Shown: positions 7,744 to 17,198, counted from the stretch's first letter. The stretch: 64,000 bases of DNA from Paenibacillus sp. LS1 (GCF_026013365.1 NZ_JAPDOE010000006.1:186001-250000); one strand, 5' to 3'. Translations and numbers: made by a program. Notes: generated from the letters alone by a model not told the origin.

Positions 7744-10700
7744 ATGACAACGATGATTAATGAACCGATCCGGTTGAGTGCCGGGGAGTTATCCTTTACC
7801 TTTTTGAACAGTGGAGACCTGTACCAGGCTACATCTGGTACGACGATGTTGAACCAGTTGCTAAGTAACCAGATTGATGGATCTCTAAATAACCTGTACC
7901 TGCGTGTGCACGAAGGAGAGCAAATCAGCTCGTTCCCGCTGCTCGGTGTACGTTCGAATAGCAAGGTGATTACAAGCAAGGCTCAGTCCAGCAACCAATT
8001 GATCTGGGAAGGCACAGTCCAGCTCGAAGGCAGTGAACAAGGCATTGGTTATCAGGTCGTATTTACGGCTACACCGCAAGGTGTCTGGTTCTGGGATGTG
8101 AAACTTACAGGACAACAACATAACGTAGATGTAGTATACGGACAGGATGTAGGTTTGGCTGATCCAGGTGCGGTACGCAGCAATGAAGCTTATCTGTCAC
8201 AATACATTGACCACACGGTATTTGAAGATGAAGCCAAAGGATATGTCGTTTGTTCCCGTCAAAACCAGCCTCAGGGCGGTGCATTTCCATATATGCAACA
8301 AGGTTCCCTGACCAAAGCAGTCGGTTACTCCACAGACGGATTCCAATTCTTCGGTCTGTCTTACAAGGAAACCAATCAACCAGAGAGCTTGAATCACCAG
8401 ACGCTTGCGAACGAGACGTATCAGTATGAATTTGCCTACACGGCATTACAATCGGAACTGCTGAATCTGAACGGAGAAGCACAGGTAGTCTTCTATGGAC
8501 TGGCGAAGCCTAATCATGCCGAAGGAATCTCTGCACTGGAATTCGGAGATGAAGTTGAAGCAGCGTGGAATGAAGTACAGGCTCTGACTGTGGAAAATGG
8601 TGACACGTTGGAACAGGTAAAACTGTCCTCCTTCCTGGGTGAACCGCTGGTTACGCTTGATCTGACGCAAGATGAGATTCATGATCTGTTCCCTGACCGT
8701 CATCAGGAAGAGCATAGCGGTGAGGAACTGTTGTCCTTCTTCACAGGCAGCTATGAGCATATCGTTCTGAAAGCAAAAGAATTGCTTGTGGAGCGTCCGC
8801 ATGGTCACATTCTGATGAGTGGTGGCAACGTGCAACTTGGAGCACAGGTTATTACGACGACATCGTATATGTACGGTATTTTCAACTCACAGCTCGTTAT
8901 TGGTAACACCAATTTTAATAAAATGATCAGTAATGCCCGTAATGCATTGAACGTGCCGAAGACGGCGGGACAACGCATTTATGTGGAAATGGACGGACAA
9001 TATCGTCTGCTGACGATGCCTTCCCTGTTCGAGATTGGCTTCAACTATGTACGTTGGATCTACAAAACCGAATCCGATACGATCATCGTGACCAACTATA
9101 CAGGGGCACATACTACGGAAGTAAGCATGAATGTGCGCTCCACAAGTGGCACGGCATACCGTTACCTGGTAACAAACCAGATTACGATGAATGTGAATGA
9201 GTACGAATATCCGCTGCATATGACGCAGGATGGCGATACTTTGATCTTCAAGGCTGATCCACAAGCGATTAGTGCAGGAACGTACCCAGATCTGCAATAC
9301 CGCATGTCGGTGGATGGCGCAGCTGTAAATGTAGGGGACGAAACGCTGCTGGCAAGTGGTATCCGCAGTGGTTCCGCATCACTGGTTACGCTTAGTCTGG
9401 AAGCAAGTGCTGAATGGACGCTGAAGGTACAAGGGGTATTGGAAGGCCAAGCGGACAGCGGAGTGGTAGCAGGTTCAAGCCTGACATTTGAAGAGGAAGT
9501 GCAGGCATACCGCGAGTTCTTCGCAGGTGTGATGAACGGGTTCCGTTTGTCCCGTGGCGAAGGTCAGAGTGCAGAGGATCTGTTCAAAGTAAATGCGCTG
9601 GCTTGGTGGTACACCCACAACATGCTGGTTCACTACTCTGTGCCTCACGGTTTGGAGCAGTATGGCGGCGCGGCTTGGGGTACACGTGATGTGTGCCAAG
9701 GTCCGGTGGAGTACTTTATGGCAACGCAAAAATATGAGCAAGTTCGCGATATCATCAAGATGGTTTATACTCACCAATATGAAGATGATGGCAACTGGCC
9801 ACAATGGTTCATGTTTGATAAATACTTTGCGATTCAACAGGAAGAAAGTCATGGCGATATCATCGTATGGCCTTTGAAAGTATTGGCGGACTACCTGACA
9901 GCGACTCGCGACTATGCGATTCTGGATGAGAAAGTACCTTATACCGTCAAGCATAGCTTCGGGTTCACGGAAGAGACGTCAACTGTATTAGATCACGCGA
10001 AAAAAGAGATCGAATATATCCGTTCGCACTTCCTGCATGATACGTTCCTGTCTTCCTACGGCGATGGCGACTGGGATGATACACTCCAACCAGCCAATGC
10101 ACAGCTGAAGCAATACATGGTGAGCAGTTGGACGGTGGCATTGACGTATCAGTCCGTGAACGTGCTCTCGCAAGCGCTGAAATTCAAGGATGCGGACTTT
10201 GCACAGGAGCTTGACGTGCTGGCTCAAGGCATCCGTGAGGACTTTAACCGTTACATGCTGGGCACAGATGTGATTCCAGGCTTTGTATACATGGAAGAAG
10301 CCGACCAAGCGAAGCTGATGCTTCACCCAACGGACATAGAGACAGGCATTCAATATCGTCTGCTGCCAATGACGCGCAGCATGATCGGTGAGTTGCTGAA
10401 TGCGGAGCAAGCAGAATCGCATTATGCATTGATCCGTGAGCAGTTCCTGTGCCCAGATGGCGTGCGTCTGATGAATCGTCCAGCTCAATATGCTGGTGGT
10501 GTAAGCACACACTTCAAGCGTGCAGAGCAAGCGTCTAACTTCGGACGTGAGATTGGTTTGCAATATGTACACGCCCATATCCGTTATGTGGAAGCGATGG
10601 CGAAGCTCGGCAAGACAGATCAGGTGTGGAATGGTCTCGCGATGATCAACCCGGTTGGCATCGGCGAGGTTGTGCCTAACGCGGAGATTCGCCAAGCGAA

Positions 10701-11136
10701 CTCGTACTTCAGTAGTTCGGACGGCAAGTTCAATACACGTTACGAGGCACAGGAGCATTTTGACCAACTCCGTAAAGGTACTGTACAGGTGAAAGGCGGA
10801 TGGAGAATCTATTCCAGCGGCCCTGGAATCTACATGAACCAGCTGATCTCCAACGCGCTTGGCATTCGTCAAGAAGGTGGCGATCTGGTCATTGACCCGG
10901 TGTTGCCAGCCGAGCTGAATGGCATGCAATTCGAATTCGAGTATGCGGGAGAGCCAGTGACGTTCATCTATCACTTGAATGAAGGTGCTGTGAGCCGTGT
11001 AGCGGTGAATGGCAAGGATATTCGTACTGAGCGTACAGCAAACCGTTACCGTCAGGGCGGTGTAAGCATCTCGCTTGATGAGTTCAGACAAGCACGTAGT
11101 GCGACTGAGCGTACGGTTGTTGATATTTATATGTAA
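7744..11136 (+). CDS. GH94-type phosphorylase, probable 1,2-beta-oligoglucan phosphorylase
   Basis: A 1130-residue cytoplasmic protein without signal peptide. The C-terminal (alpha/alpha)6-barrel region carries the GH94-like motif D776-W-D-D779, matching the DWND catalytic motif of cellobiose phosphorylase, where the last Asp is the general acid. Length and the large N-terminal beta region resemble the Listeria-type 1,2-beta-oligoglucan phosphorylases rather than ~800-residue cellobiose phosphorylases (family recollection). The ATG at 7744 is used because AGGAG at 7731 is well spaced; the GTG at 7735 overlaps that site. It is the only enzyme with the LacI regulator, so the oligosaccharide importer must lie elsewhere. 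Substrate is inferred. Confidence 0.75.
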   Translation: MTTMINEPIRLSAGELSFTFLNSGDLYQATSGTTMLNQLLSNQIDGSLNNLYLRVHEGEQISSFPLLGVRSNSKVITSKAQSSNQLIWEGTVQLEGSEQGIGYQVVFTATPQGVWFWDVKLTGQQHNVDVVYGQDVGLADPGAVRSNEAYLSQYIDHTVFEDEAKGYVVCSRQNQPQGGAFPYMQQGSLTKAVGYSTDGFQFFGLSYKETNQPESLNHQTLANETYQYEFAYTALQSELLNLNGEAQVVFYGLAKPNHAEGISALEFGDEVEAAWNEVQALTVENGDTLEQVKLSSFLGEPLVTLDLTQDEIHDLFPDRHQEEHSGEELLSFFTGSYEHIVLKAKELLVERPHGHILMSGGNVQLGAQVITTTSYMYGIFNSQLVIGNTNFNKMISNARNALNVPKTAGQRIYVEMDGQYRLLTMPSLFEIGFNYVRWIYKTESDTIIVTNYTGAHTTEVSMNVRSTSGTAYRYLVTNQITMNVNEYEYPLHMTQDGDTLIFKADPQAISAGTYPDLQYRMSVDGAAVNVGDETLLASGIRSGSASLVTLSLEASAEWTLKVQGVLEGQADSGVVAGSSLTFEEEVQAYREFFAGVMNGFRLSRGEGQSAEDLFKVNALAWWYTHNMLVHYSVPHGLEQYGGAAWGTRDVCQGPVEYFMATQKYEQVRDIIKMVYTHQYEDDGNWPQWFMFDKYFAIQQEESHGDIIVWPLKVLADYLTATRDYAILDEKVPYTVKHSFGFTEETSTVLDHAKKEIEYIRSHFLHDTFLSSYGDGDWDDTLQPANAQLKQYMVSSWTVALTYQSVNVLSQALKFKDADFAQELDVLAQGIREDFNRYMLGTDVIPGFVYMEEADQAKLMLHPTDIETGIQYRLLPMTRSMIGELLNAEQAESHYALIREQFLCPDGVRLMNRPAQYAGGVSTHFKRAEQASNFGREIGLQYVHAHIRYVEAMAKLGKTDQVWNGLAMINPVGIGEVVPNAEIRQANSYFSSSDGKFNTRYEAQEHFDQLRKGTVQVKGGWRIYSSGPGIYMNQLISNALGIRQEGGDLVIDPVLPAELNGMQFEFEYAGEPVTFIYHLNEGAVSRVAVNGKDIRTERTANRYRQGGVSISLDEFRQARSATERTVVDIYM

Positions 11137-11157
11137 TTTCGTAGCATGATGTATACC

Positions 11158-11196
11158 AAGGTCATCCTCCTTTATTCAAGGCGGGATGGCCTTTTT
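11158..11196 (+). terminator. Rho-independent terminator of the GH94 gene
   Basis: AAGGTCATCC pairs with GGATGGCCTT (one G-T pair) and is followed by a T run. Confidence 0.75.
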
Positions 11197-11215
11197 GGCA
11201 TATGCTCATGAAAGC

Positions 11216-12412
11216 TCACCGCAGTGGAACAGCCAACAACGTATGTAACAGCTCATTATGCCGAACATGCTTTGTTACGTAGCCCTGTTGCTCCAACCAG
11301 CCGCATAGCTCATCGAGCAGAGGGAAGTGACGCTCGCGCAAGGCGTTCAGTTGTTCTTGGTGTCCTGTGGTTTCGGCCTGCCGAATATAGGAATCACGGT
11401 GAGTCGCATCAACAAACATCAGATCGGTTAGACCGATACGTCCGCGCGAGGTTAATACCCGCTGCATCTCCTGTAAGGCCAGTCCTTGCTGGTCTGGACT
11501 CAGATGATGGAAGGCAAAGCTGGACACAACAAAGTCGAAGGAATGATCGGTAAAAGGCAGCGCCAGAAAATTACCAAGCTTCACATTCATCTCGGGATAT
11601 TTGTTGCGACATCTACGCAGCATCTCCCGGGACTGATCGATAGCGGTCATGTCTGCGCCGTGCTGTAGCAGTTTCCCAGCCAGATTACCTGTGCCTGTAC
11701 CAATATCAAGTCCTTTCTCACCTGGGGCGGGAGAGATCCATTGAACTGTCTGTTCGAGCCCCTCATCATAGTTGTGATACAGATAAAAGGTAGACTGCAC
11801 CACATCCTTGGATTCGCTCAGCGTGGAATGACCTGCATTATGGTGTGGGTGTGGAACTTCAAGCTCATCGCTTATGGGAAAGGCTTCATCCGAAGAATGC
11901 CTGTCCTCTGAAATGAATTGTCCAGTACTGACGTTGTCCGCTGCCTGCACTCGTTGATCGTGGATAGCTGCCTGCGTATCATAATTCCACCGATCATGCC
12001 AGTTCTGCCGTGCTTCACGCAGGCGACGCGCACTGTCTGCCAGGTCGTGCAGATGGCTGACATCCAGTGGACCATCCTGACGATTCAGGTCAATCATGCG
12101 CTGGGTTGTATCCATCATACGTTTCAACTCAATCCACTGGGCATACATGACGGCCTGTTGCAGCTCCAGATATTCTTCTAGCCGTTGCTGGTTCCCCTGA
12201 TCAATCTCTCCGAGCGCGTGTGTTATATCCTGCAGGGACATGCCAATCTCACGTAGCGCAGCAATGGTCTGAAGCCGCCAGATATCATTTTCGGTATAGG
12301 TACGATACCCGTTATTGGACTGTTTGGCGGGTACAATTAATCCTTTTTCCTCATAAAAACGAATGGCTCTCGCCGATATACCAAGCCTGCTTGCTGCCTC
12401 TTTGATATTCAT
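11216..12412 (-). CDS. MerR regulator fused to SAM methyltransferase
   Basis: A 398-residue fusion. Residues 1-75 are a MerR winged helix (NIKEAASRLGISARAIRFYE), followed by a coiled-coil segment and a ~90-residue linker rich in charged residues. From ~230 on there is a class I methyltransferase: motif I GLDIGTGTGN, motif II acidic TAIDQS, and SSFAFHHLSP. GGAGGGG lies just upstream of two adjacent ATGs (12415 and 12412); the second has better spacing. The methyl acceptor is unknown. A ligand-sensing regulator that also modifies its ligand is possible but unproven. Confidence 0.85.
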   Translation of the reverse strand: MNIKEAASRLGISARAIRFYEEKGLIVPAKQSNNGYRTYTENDIWRLQTIAALREIGMSLQDITHALGEIDQGNQQRLEEYLELQQAVMYAQWIELKRMMDTTQRMIDLNRQDGPLDVSHLHDLADSARRLREARQNWHDRWNYDTQAAIHDQRVQAADNVSTGQFISEDRHSSDEAFPISDELEVPHPHHNAGHSTLSESKDVVQSTFYLYHNYDEGLEQTVQWISPAPGEKGLDIGTGTGNLAGKLLQHGADMTAIDQSREMLRRCRNKYPEMNVKLGNFLALPFTDHSFDFVVSSFAFHHLSPDQQGLALQEMQRVLTSRGRIGLTDLMFVDATHRDSYIRQAETTGHQEQLNALRERHFPLLDELCGWLEQQGYVTKHVRHNELLHTLLAVPLR

Positions 12413-12675
12413 CATGCATCCCCTCCTTATCGAACCAGTATAAACCATGACGTTACGGCAAGGTTAAGTGTTTATCTCATTTTGCGAAAAGGTTCAATAC
12501 CGAGTGGAATTTTAGTCAAAGCTGAGGCTATGCTACAATATATAGAACAAAGAAATCTAAACAGTGAAGCGAACGAACGATATATTCTAAGTTTCTTAAC
12601 AATCTTAATTTTCTAAACTTCCCCGACGTTGTAACGTACAGCGTTTTCGACTATAGCACGAAAGGTTGAATCATT

Positions 12676-13176
12676 ATGCTTACCAGCCATACATTTACGA
12701 TTCGTCCATCCGAAATCAAGGATGCAGCTCAGCTAATGGAGTTGGACACCTTGGTATGGGACAAATACACCTCTCCTGCACCGATGCAATGGCGCTCCAG
12801 ACAGCAATATCTGCAGCATTGTCCGCCAGGCAGCCAATTGATTGCGGTGCAGGGAGAGCGGGTATGTGGTTATGTGGGCTTTCAACCAGCCACAGGTATG
12901 CCCGTCAACCGTCATGTCTACGAGATTCATATTGCGGTTCATCCTCATGATCGGCGTTGTGGCATTGCTACAGCGTTGATGGATGCCATCAAGCAGCATG
13001 CGATCGAACAAGGCGTTCGCAAGCTCAGGCTGCGCGTGCTCTCCAGCAATCCAGGAGCGATTACGTTCTATACACAGTGTGGATTTGTGACGGAAGGCAG
13101 ATTGGTATCCGAGTTTTATATCGGCGGCAAGTATGTGGACGATATTCTTATGGGTTATTTTATCCAGACCAAATAG
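12676..13176 (+). CDS. GNAT family N-acetyltransferase
   Basis: 166 residues with the acetyl-CoA binding motif A around VHPHDRRCGIATALMDAIKQ and the motif B signature SSNPGAITFYTQCGFV. The acceptor is unknown. AAAGG upstream of the ATG is a weak ribosome site. It is followed after 31 bp by a short-chain dehydrogenase on the same strand, so the two are probably cotranscribed. Confidence 0.85.
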   Translation: MLTSHTFTIRPSEIKDAAQLMELDTLVWDKYTSPAPMQWRSRQQYLQHCPPGSQLIAVQGERVCGYVGFQPATGMPVNRHVYEIHIAVHPHDRRCGIATALMDAIKQHAIEQGVRKLRLRVLSSNPGAITFYTQCGFVTEGRLVSEFYIGGKYVDDILMGYFIQTK

Positions 13177-13207
13177 AAACATAGCTGACTGAGGAGGAGG
13201 AACAACG

Positions 13208-13996
13208 ATGGACATGGGACTTCAAGGAAAAAAAGCATTGGTGCTGGCTTCCAGTCGCGGGCTAGGCAAAGCGGTGGCTGCTCAATTGGCAGCAGAAGGT
13301 GCTGACGTCATGCTCGCCAGCCGAAGCGAAGAAAAGCTCGCAGCAGTTAAGCAGGAGCTTCTGGCGCTTGGTGGTGGCGGACGTGTGGAATATTGTGCAA
13401 CCGATGTGACACGTAAGGAAGATATTGAGGCTCTGATTCACAAGACAGCGGAGTTGTTCGGACAGATTGATATTCTGGTGAACAATTCGGGTGGTCCGCC
13501 ATCGGGTTCATTTGAGTCACTAACCGATGAAGATTGGGAACGTGCATTTGAATTAAATGTGCTCAGTTATGTAAGGCTGATTCGCGGCGCACTTCCTTAT
13601 ATGAAAGAAAGCGGAGGACACATTGTGAATATCGCTTCAACTTCGGTGAAGCAGCCGATTCCGGGTCTGGTGTTGTCCAATACGTTCCGTACCGGCGTTT
13701 TCGGATTGGCGAAGACCTTGTCTCAAGAGCTGGCTCCATACGGTATTTTGATCAACACGGTAGCGCCGGGTCGTATTGCAACAGACCGCATTCGTGAGCT
13801 GGATGAAGCACGGGCAGAGCAAAATGGAATCAGTGAGGAAGAGGTTTCTGACCAATTCCGTAAAGAGATTCCACTCGGCCGTTATGGTCAACCGGAGGAG
13901 TTCGCCAAAGCGGTGGTATTCCTGTTATCCGGGGCCAATACTTACATTACGGGAACCTCGCTGATCGTGGATGGTGGCATGGTCCGAGCCCTCTAA
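13208..13996 (+). CDS. SDR family protein with atypical active site
   Basis: A 262-residue Rossmann-fold protein of the short-chain dehydrogenase/reductase family. The nucleotide-binding turn reads ASSRGLG instead of TGxxxGIG and the NNAG motif reads NNSGG. The catalytic YxxxK is replaced by S157-N-T-F-R161, while the Ser of the triad (S144/S146) is kept. C-terminal NTVAPGRIATDR and YITGTSLIVDGG are canonical. GAGGAGGAGG precedes the ATG. Either it belongs to the SNxxR subgroup, whose chemistry is unclear, or it binds cofactor without classical catalysis. Confidence 0.85.
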   Translation: MDMGLQGKKALVLASSRGLGKAVAAQLAAEGADVMLASRSEEKLAAVKQELLALGGGGRVEYCATDVTRKEDIEALIHKTAELFGQIDILVNNSGGPPSGSFESLTDEDWERAFELNVLSYVRLIRGALPYMKESGGHIVNIASTSVKQPIPGLVLSNTFRTGVFGLAKTLSQELAPYGILINTVAPGRIATDRIRELDEARAEQNGISEEEVSDQFRKEIPLGRYGQPEEFAKAVVFLLSGANTYITGTSLIVDGGMVRAL

Positions 13997-14017
13997 AAGA
14001 TATGGATACAATACATA

Positions 14018-14058
14018 AATACCCTCTGTCACCACATTCCGTGGAGATCGAGGGTATT
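14018..14058. terminator. Terminator between convergent genes
   Basis: AATACCCTC pairs with GAGGGTATT (9 bp), with a second inner CCAC/GTGG stem. It lies between the dehydrogenase and the convergent acetyltransferase. Confidence 0.6.
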
Positions 14059-14112
14059 CATATTGATCCGATATGTTGGGAGAAGACACTCCTGATTCAT
14101 TATGTAAGCGAA

Positions 14113-14661
14113 TTAGCGCAAAAGTTCCCATTCATGCTGAAGCATGCCGTACACCGCATGGTTCACGTATCCTTTAGGCAGCTTCTCTGCTTGTCGAATG
14201 ACACCTTCCAGAACGAATCCGAGTCTTTCAGGGATGGCGCGACTCCGTTTATTGTTCGTTGCCGAGCGAATCTCGACGCGATTCAGATCCAGGGTTACCA
14301 GTGCATAGTCTACCAGAACGCGACAAGCGCTTGTCATCAAGCCTTGACCCTCAAAGCCTTTTCCAAGCCAATATCCGATGCTTACGGAGCGGTTGGTCCA
14401 GTTAATTTCGTGGAATCCGATGACGCCGGCAAGATCCCCTTTTGACCATACTCCAGCGGTGAAGCCGCCATTTTCAGCACCTTGTTTTAATGCGTTAGTA
14501 ATGAAGTTTGAGGTGTGTTCCACTTCTGTCACATGATCCACCCACGGCAACCAATGTCTCAATTGATCCCGCGAACGATCCGTCAGTTCGAACAGCGGTT
14601 TGGTATGTTCCATGGCCAGTGGCCGGAGTTCGGTATATTCATCCAATGAATAGGTAAACAT
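14113..14661 (-). CDS. RimJ/RimL-type GNAT N-acetyltransferase
   Basis: 182 residues. The N-terminus (ELRPLAMEHTKPLFELTD) and the core ISIGYWLGKGFEGQGLM-like stretch (here VSIGYWLGKGFEGQGLMTSA), followed by NRVEIRSATNNKRSRAIPERLGF, are typical of ribosomal-protein-serine or alanine acetyltransferase-like enzymes. GAAGG lies eight bases before the ATG. Whether a ribosomal protein, antibiotic or another amine is acetylated cannot be told. Confidence 0.88.
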   Translation of the reverse strand: MFTYSLDEYTELRPLAMEHTKPLFELTDRSRDQLRHWLPWVDHVTEVEHTSNFITNALKQGAENGGFTAGVWSKGDLAGVIGFHEINWTNRSVSIGYWLGKGFEGQGLMTSACRVLVDYALVTLDLNRVEIRSATNNKRSRAIPERLGFVLEGVIRQAEKLPKGYVNHAVYGMLQHEWELLR

Positions 14662-14707
14662 GAATGCAACCTTCTTTCTTTGTATAGTATAGGTTTATTT
14701 GTAGTGA

Positions 14708-14971
14708 TTAACGTGAGGTCTTGGGCAATTTTTGCTCCAGTGCAAACAGATCTTCTTCCATCGAGGCCATGCGTTGATTGACCGTTGTGCGTGCGTCACG
14801 GAGTGCCTGATTATATATGTAGGGAGCGAGCTGTGTCATGAACAGGTCGAGGACACCCCAAGCGGCCAGATCACCCAGTTCTTCGCCACGTTCCTCTTCG
14901 AAATACGACTGGATGGTGCGAATGGCTTCATCCTGCTGTTCTTTGGTCAGTTTAAGCGAGTTCGATGGAAT
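14708..14971 (-). CDS. DUF2164-like small protein with ATT start
   Basis: An 87-residue frame. The core (LKLTKEQQDEAIRTIQSYFE, EERGEELGDLAA, DLFMTQLAPYIYNQALRDA) fits the DUF2164 pattern of a YF-EE-LG-L-A segment followed by a YYN-DA-like helix. Function of the family is unknown. No ATG, GTG or TTG lies at a sensible place: the frame extends upstream without a start, while GGGAGGG sits six bases before an ATT codon at 14971, which is the likely initiation codon. The protein is small and soluble. Alternatives are a mutated start codon or an assembly error. Confidence 0.65.
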   Translation of the reverse strand: MPSNSLKLTKEQQDEAIRTIQSYFEEERGEELGDLAAWGVLDLFMTQLAPYIYNQALRDARTTVNQRMASMEEDLFALEQKLPKTSR

Positions 14972-15248
14972 GGGAAACCCTCCCTTTAATTTGTTTTTAC
15001 TATCATGCTACATGATTCGAGCGAACCCGTCAAAATGGTTTTGGGCCTATTTATGCACGGCTGATCCTGACTTTGGTGCCGTTCTTTATTGAACTCCTCC
15101 CCCGTTAAAGGTATATTTAAATGAAACGCGTACGAAACTTTCCAAGAAAACAGTTTTTTTCAGGAAATGACTTCGTTATAAAGGAATTATAGCCGGAATT
15201 GCTGCAATTCCCGAAAGCTCCAATCAATTCATGAAAGGTTTGATACCT

Positions 15249-16964
15249 GTGGACAATCGTACAACCCCACCTAACTTTATCAAAAATATTATTACCGAAG
15301 ATCTCCGGTCAGGGAAAGTCCAGGAAGTTATTACCCGTTTTCCTCCGGAACCGAACGGTTATCTGCATATCGGCCATGCCAAGGCGATCTGGATTAACTT
15401 TACGCTGGGCGGCGAATTTGGCGGCAAAACGAATCTGCGCTTTGATGACACGAACCCGGTCAAGGAAGATGTAGAGTACGTTCAATCAATTCAGGAAGAC
15501 GTGAAATGGCTCGGATACGAGTGGAACGAGAAACGTTTTGCCTCGGATTATTTTGATGAGATGTACAAGCGTGCTGTCTTGTTGATTGAAAAAGGAAAAG
15601 CCTACATCGACGACCAAAGCGCCGATGAAATCCGTCAAATGCGCGGAACGCTAACGGAGCCGGGCAAGAACAGCCCGTACCGTGATCGTTCGGTGGAAGA
15701 GAATCTCGACCTGTTCACACGCATGCGTGCAGGCGAATTCAAGAACGGGGAGAAAGTGCTGCGTGCCAAGATCGATATGTCTGCACCGAATATCAACCTG
15801 CGCGATCCGGTTATTTACCGGATTTCACATGCACACCATCATAACACTGGCGACAAATGGTGCATCTATCCGATGTACGCCTTTGCTCACCCGCTCGAAG
15901 ATGCAATTGAAGGTGTAACGCATTCCCTCTGTTCATTGGAGTTCGAGGATCAACGCCCGTTCTATGATTGGGTTATTGCGGAATGTGAGATGGAGAGTCA
16001 ACCACGTCAATACGAATTCGGCCGCCTGAACCTGTCCCAGATGGTGACAAGCAAGCGGAAGCTGAAACTGCTCGTGGACGAAGGTCATGTGGATGGATGG
16101 GATGATCCACGTATGCCAACGATTTCAGGTCTGCGCCGCCGGGGATATACACCGGAAGCGATTCGTGATTTCGTATTCGAGACAGGAATTTCGAAGAGCC
16201 AAGGGGTTATCGACCTGCAAACGCTGGAGCATTTTGTACGTGAAGACTTGAAACTGAAAGCTCCGCGCACAATGGCTGTCCTGCACCCGCTCAAAGTGGT
16301 CATTACCAACTACCCTGAAGGGGAAGTCGAATGGCTTGAAGCAGAGAACAATGTGGAGAACCCAGAGATGGGCAATCGCCAAATTCCGTTCTCCCGTGAG
16401 ATTTATATTGAACAAGACGATTTCATGGAAAATCCGCCGAACAAATACTTCCGTTTGTTCCCTGGCAACGAAGTTCGTCTGAAACATGCATACTTCATCA
16501 AATGTAATGATGTGATCAAGGATGCAGAAGGTAATGTAACCGAGATTCATTGTACCTATGATGTAGAGACGAAGAGCGGCAGTGGCTTCACTGGCCGTAA
16601 AGTCAAAGGAACGATCCACTGGGTAGAAGCGACTCAAGCGGTACCTGCTGAATTCCGTCTGTATGAGCCGTTGATCCTGGATGAAGCACCGGAAGCAGAG
16701 GTGGAAGTGGCAGTAGCTGGGGCTGAAGCTGAGGTTGTGGAAGAGCAACCGGAGAAAACGTTCCTGGATCAATTGAACCCGAACTCCCTTGAGATTGTTA
16801 ACGGGTTTGTGGAACAAGAGATGAAGGAAGCGAATGCTCAGGATAAATTCCAATTCTTCCGTCACGGTTACTTTAGTGTAGATCCGAAACACTCCGAGCC
16901 AGGTCGTCCAGTATTTAACCGGGTCGTATCCCTGAAAAGCTCGTTCCAACTGCCGAAGGCATAA
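15249..16964 (+). CDS. glnS: Glutaminyl-tRNA synthetase
   Basis: A 571-residue class I synthetase charging tRNA-Gln in the cytoplasm. HIGH appears in PPEPNGYLHIGHAKA; the KMSKS equivalent is MVTSKRKL (E. coli has VMSKRKL), followed by the near-invariant GWDDPRMPTISGLRRRGYTP. The anticodon-binding beta barrels contain an Ala/Glu/Val-rich insertion of about 20 residues near 480-500. I prefer the GTG at 15249 because AAAGG lies ten bases upstream; an in-frame ATG at 15231 lacks a site. Most Firmicutes instead make Gln-tRNA with GatCAB. No T-box leader was found. Confidence 0.95.
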   Translation: MDNRTTPPNFIKNIITEDLRSGKVQEVITRFPPEPNGYLHIGHAKAIWINFTLGGEFGGKTNLRFDDTNPVKEDVEYVQSIQEDVKWLGYEWNEKRFASDYFDEMYKRAVLLIEKGKAYIDDQSADEIRQMRGTLTEPGKNSPYRDRSVEENLDLFTRMRAGEFKNGEKVLRAKIDMSAPNINLRDPVIYRISHAHHHNTGDKWCIYPMYAFAHPLEDAIEGVTHSLCSLEFEDQRPFYDWVIAECEMESQPRQYEFGRLNLSQMVTSKRKLKLLVDEGHVDGWDDPRMPTISGLRRRGYTPEAIRDFVFETGISKSQGVIDLQTLEHFVREDLKLKAPRTMAVLHPLKVVITNYPEGEVEWLEAENNVENPEMGNRQIPFSREIYIEQDDFMENPPNKYFRLFPGNEVRLKHAYFIKCNDVIKDAEGNVTEIHCTYDVETKSGSGFTGRKVKGTIHWVEATQAVPAEFRLYEPLILDEAPEAEVEVAVAGAEAEVVEEQPEKTFLDQLNPNSLEIVNGFVEQEMKEANAQDKFQFFRHGYFSVDPKHSEPGRPVFNRVVSLKSSFQLPKA

Positions 16965-17031
16965 GACCGTTGGAAGAACTTAAGGTCTGTTCACCAGCGT
17001 GTTGGTAAGCAGCCAAGTTATAAGTAATAGT

Positions 17032-17072
17032 AAGGGCACCTTCGTCATGATTATGGCGAAGGATGCCCTTTT
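17032..17072 (+). terminator. Rho-independent terminator of glnS
   Basis: An interrupted stem, AAGGGCA..TTCG with CGAA..TGCCCTT, is followed by TTTTGTTTTT. Confidence 0.8.
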
Positions 17073-17123
17073 GTTTTTCTGGGTATAGTCAGGTCCAGTT
17101 TTAGACTTAGTAATACAATTTCG

Positions 17124-17159
17124 CATGAACATGAACATGAACATGAACATGAACATGAG
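17124..17159. repeat. Hexanucleotide tandem repeat (CATGAA)
   Basis: Five perfect copies of CATGAA plus one imperfect copy (CATGAG) in a spacer. No gene overlaps it. Confidence 0.9.
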
Positions 17160-17198
17160 CGTGTGCAGAAGGATGAATGTACGTATGGGATAAGAATC

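Noticed and set aside
9988..11091. A 367-codon open frame on the minus strand opposite the GH94 gene
   Set aside because: It lies wholly inside a clearly conserved gene, has no ribosome site, and its composition (rich in His, Cys, Arg and Leu) is that of an antisense shadow.
15009..15248. Possible T-box leader before glnS
   Set aside because: No AGGGTGGNACCGCG-type T-box sequence or matching terminator was found.
16125..16949. A 274-codon frame opposite glnS
   Set aside because: Antisense shadow of a highly conserved synthetase; no start signal or recognisable domain.
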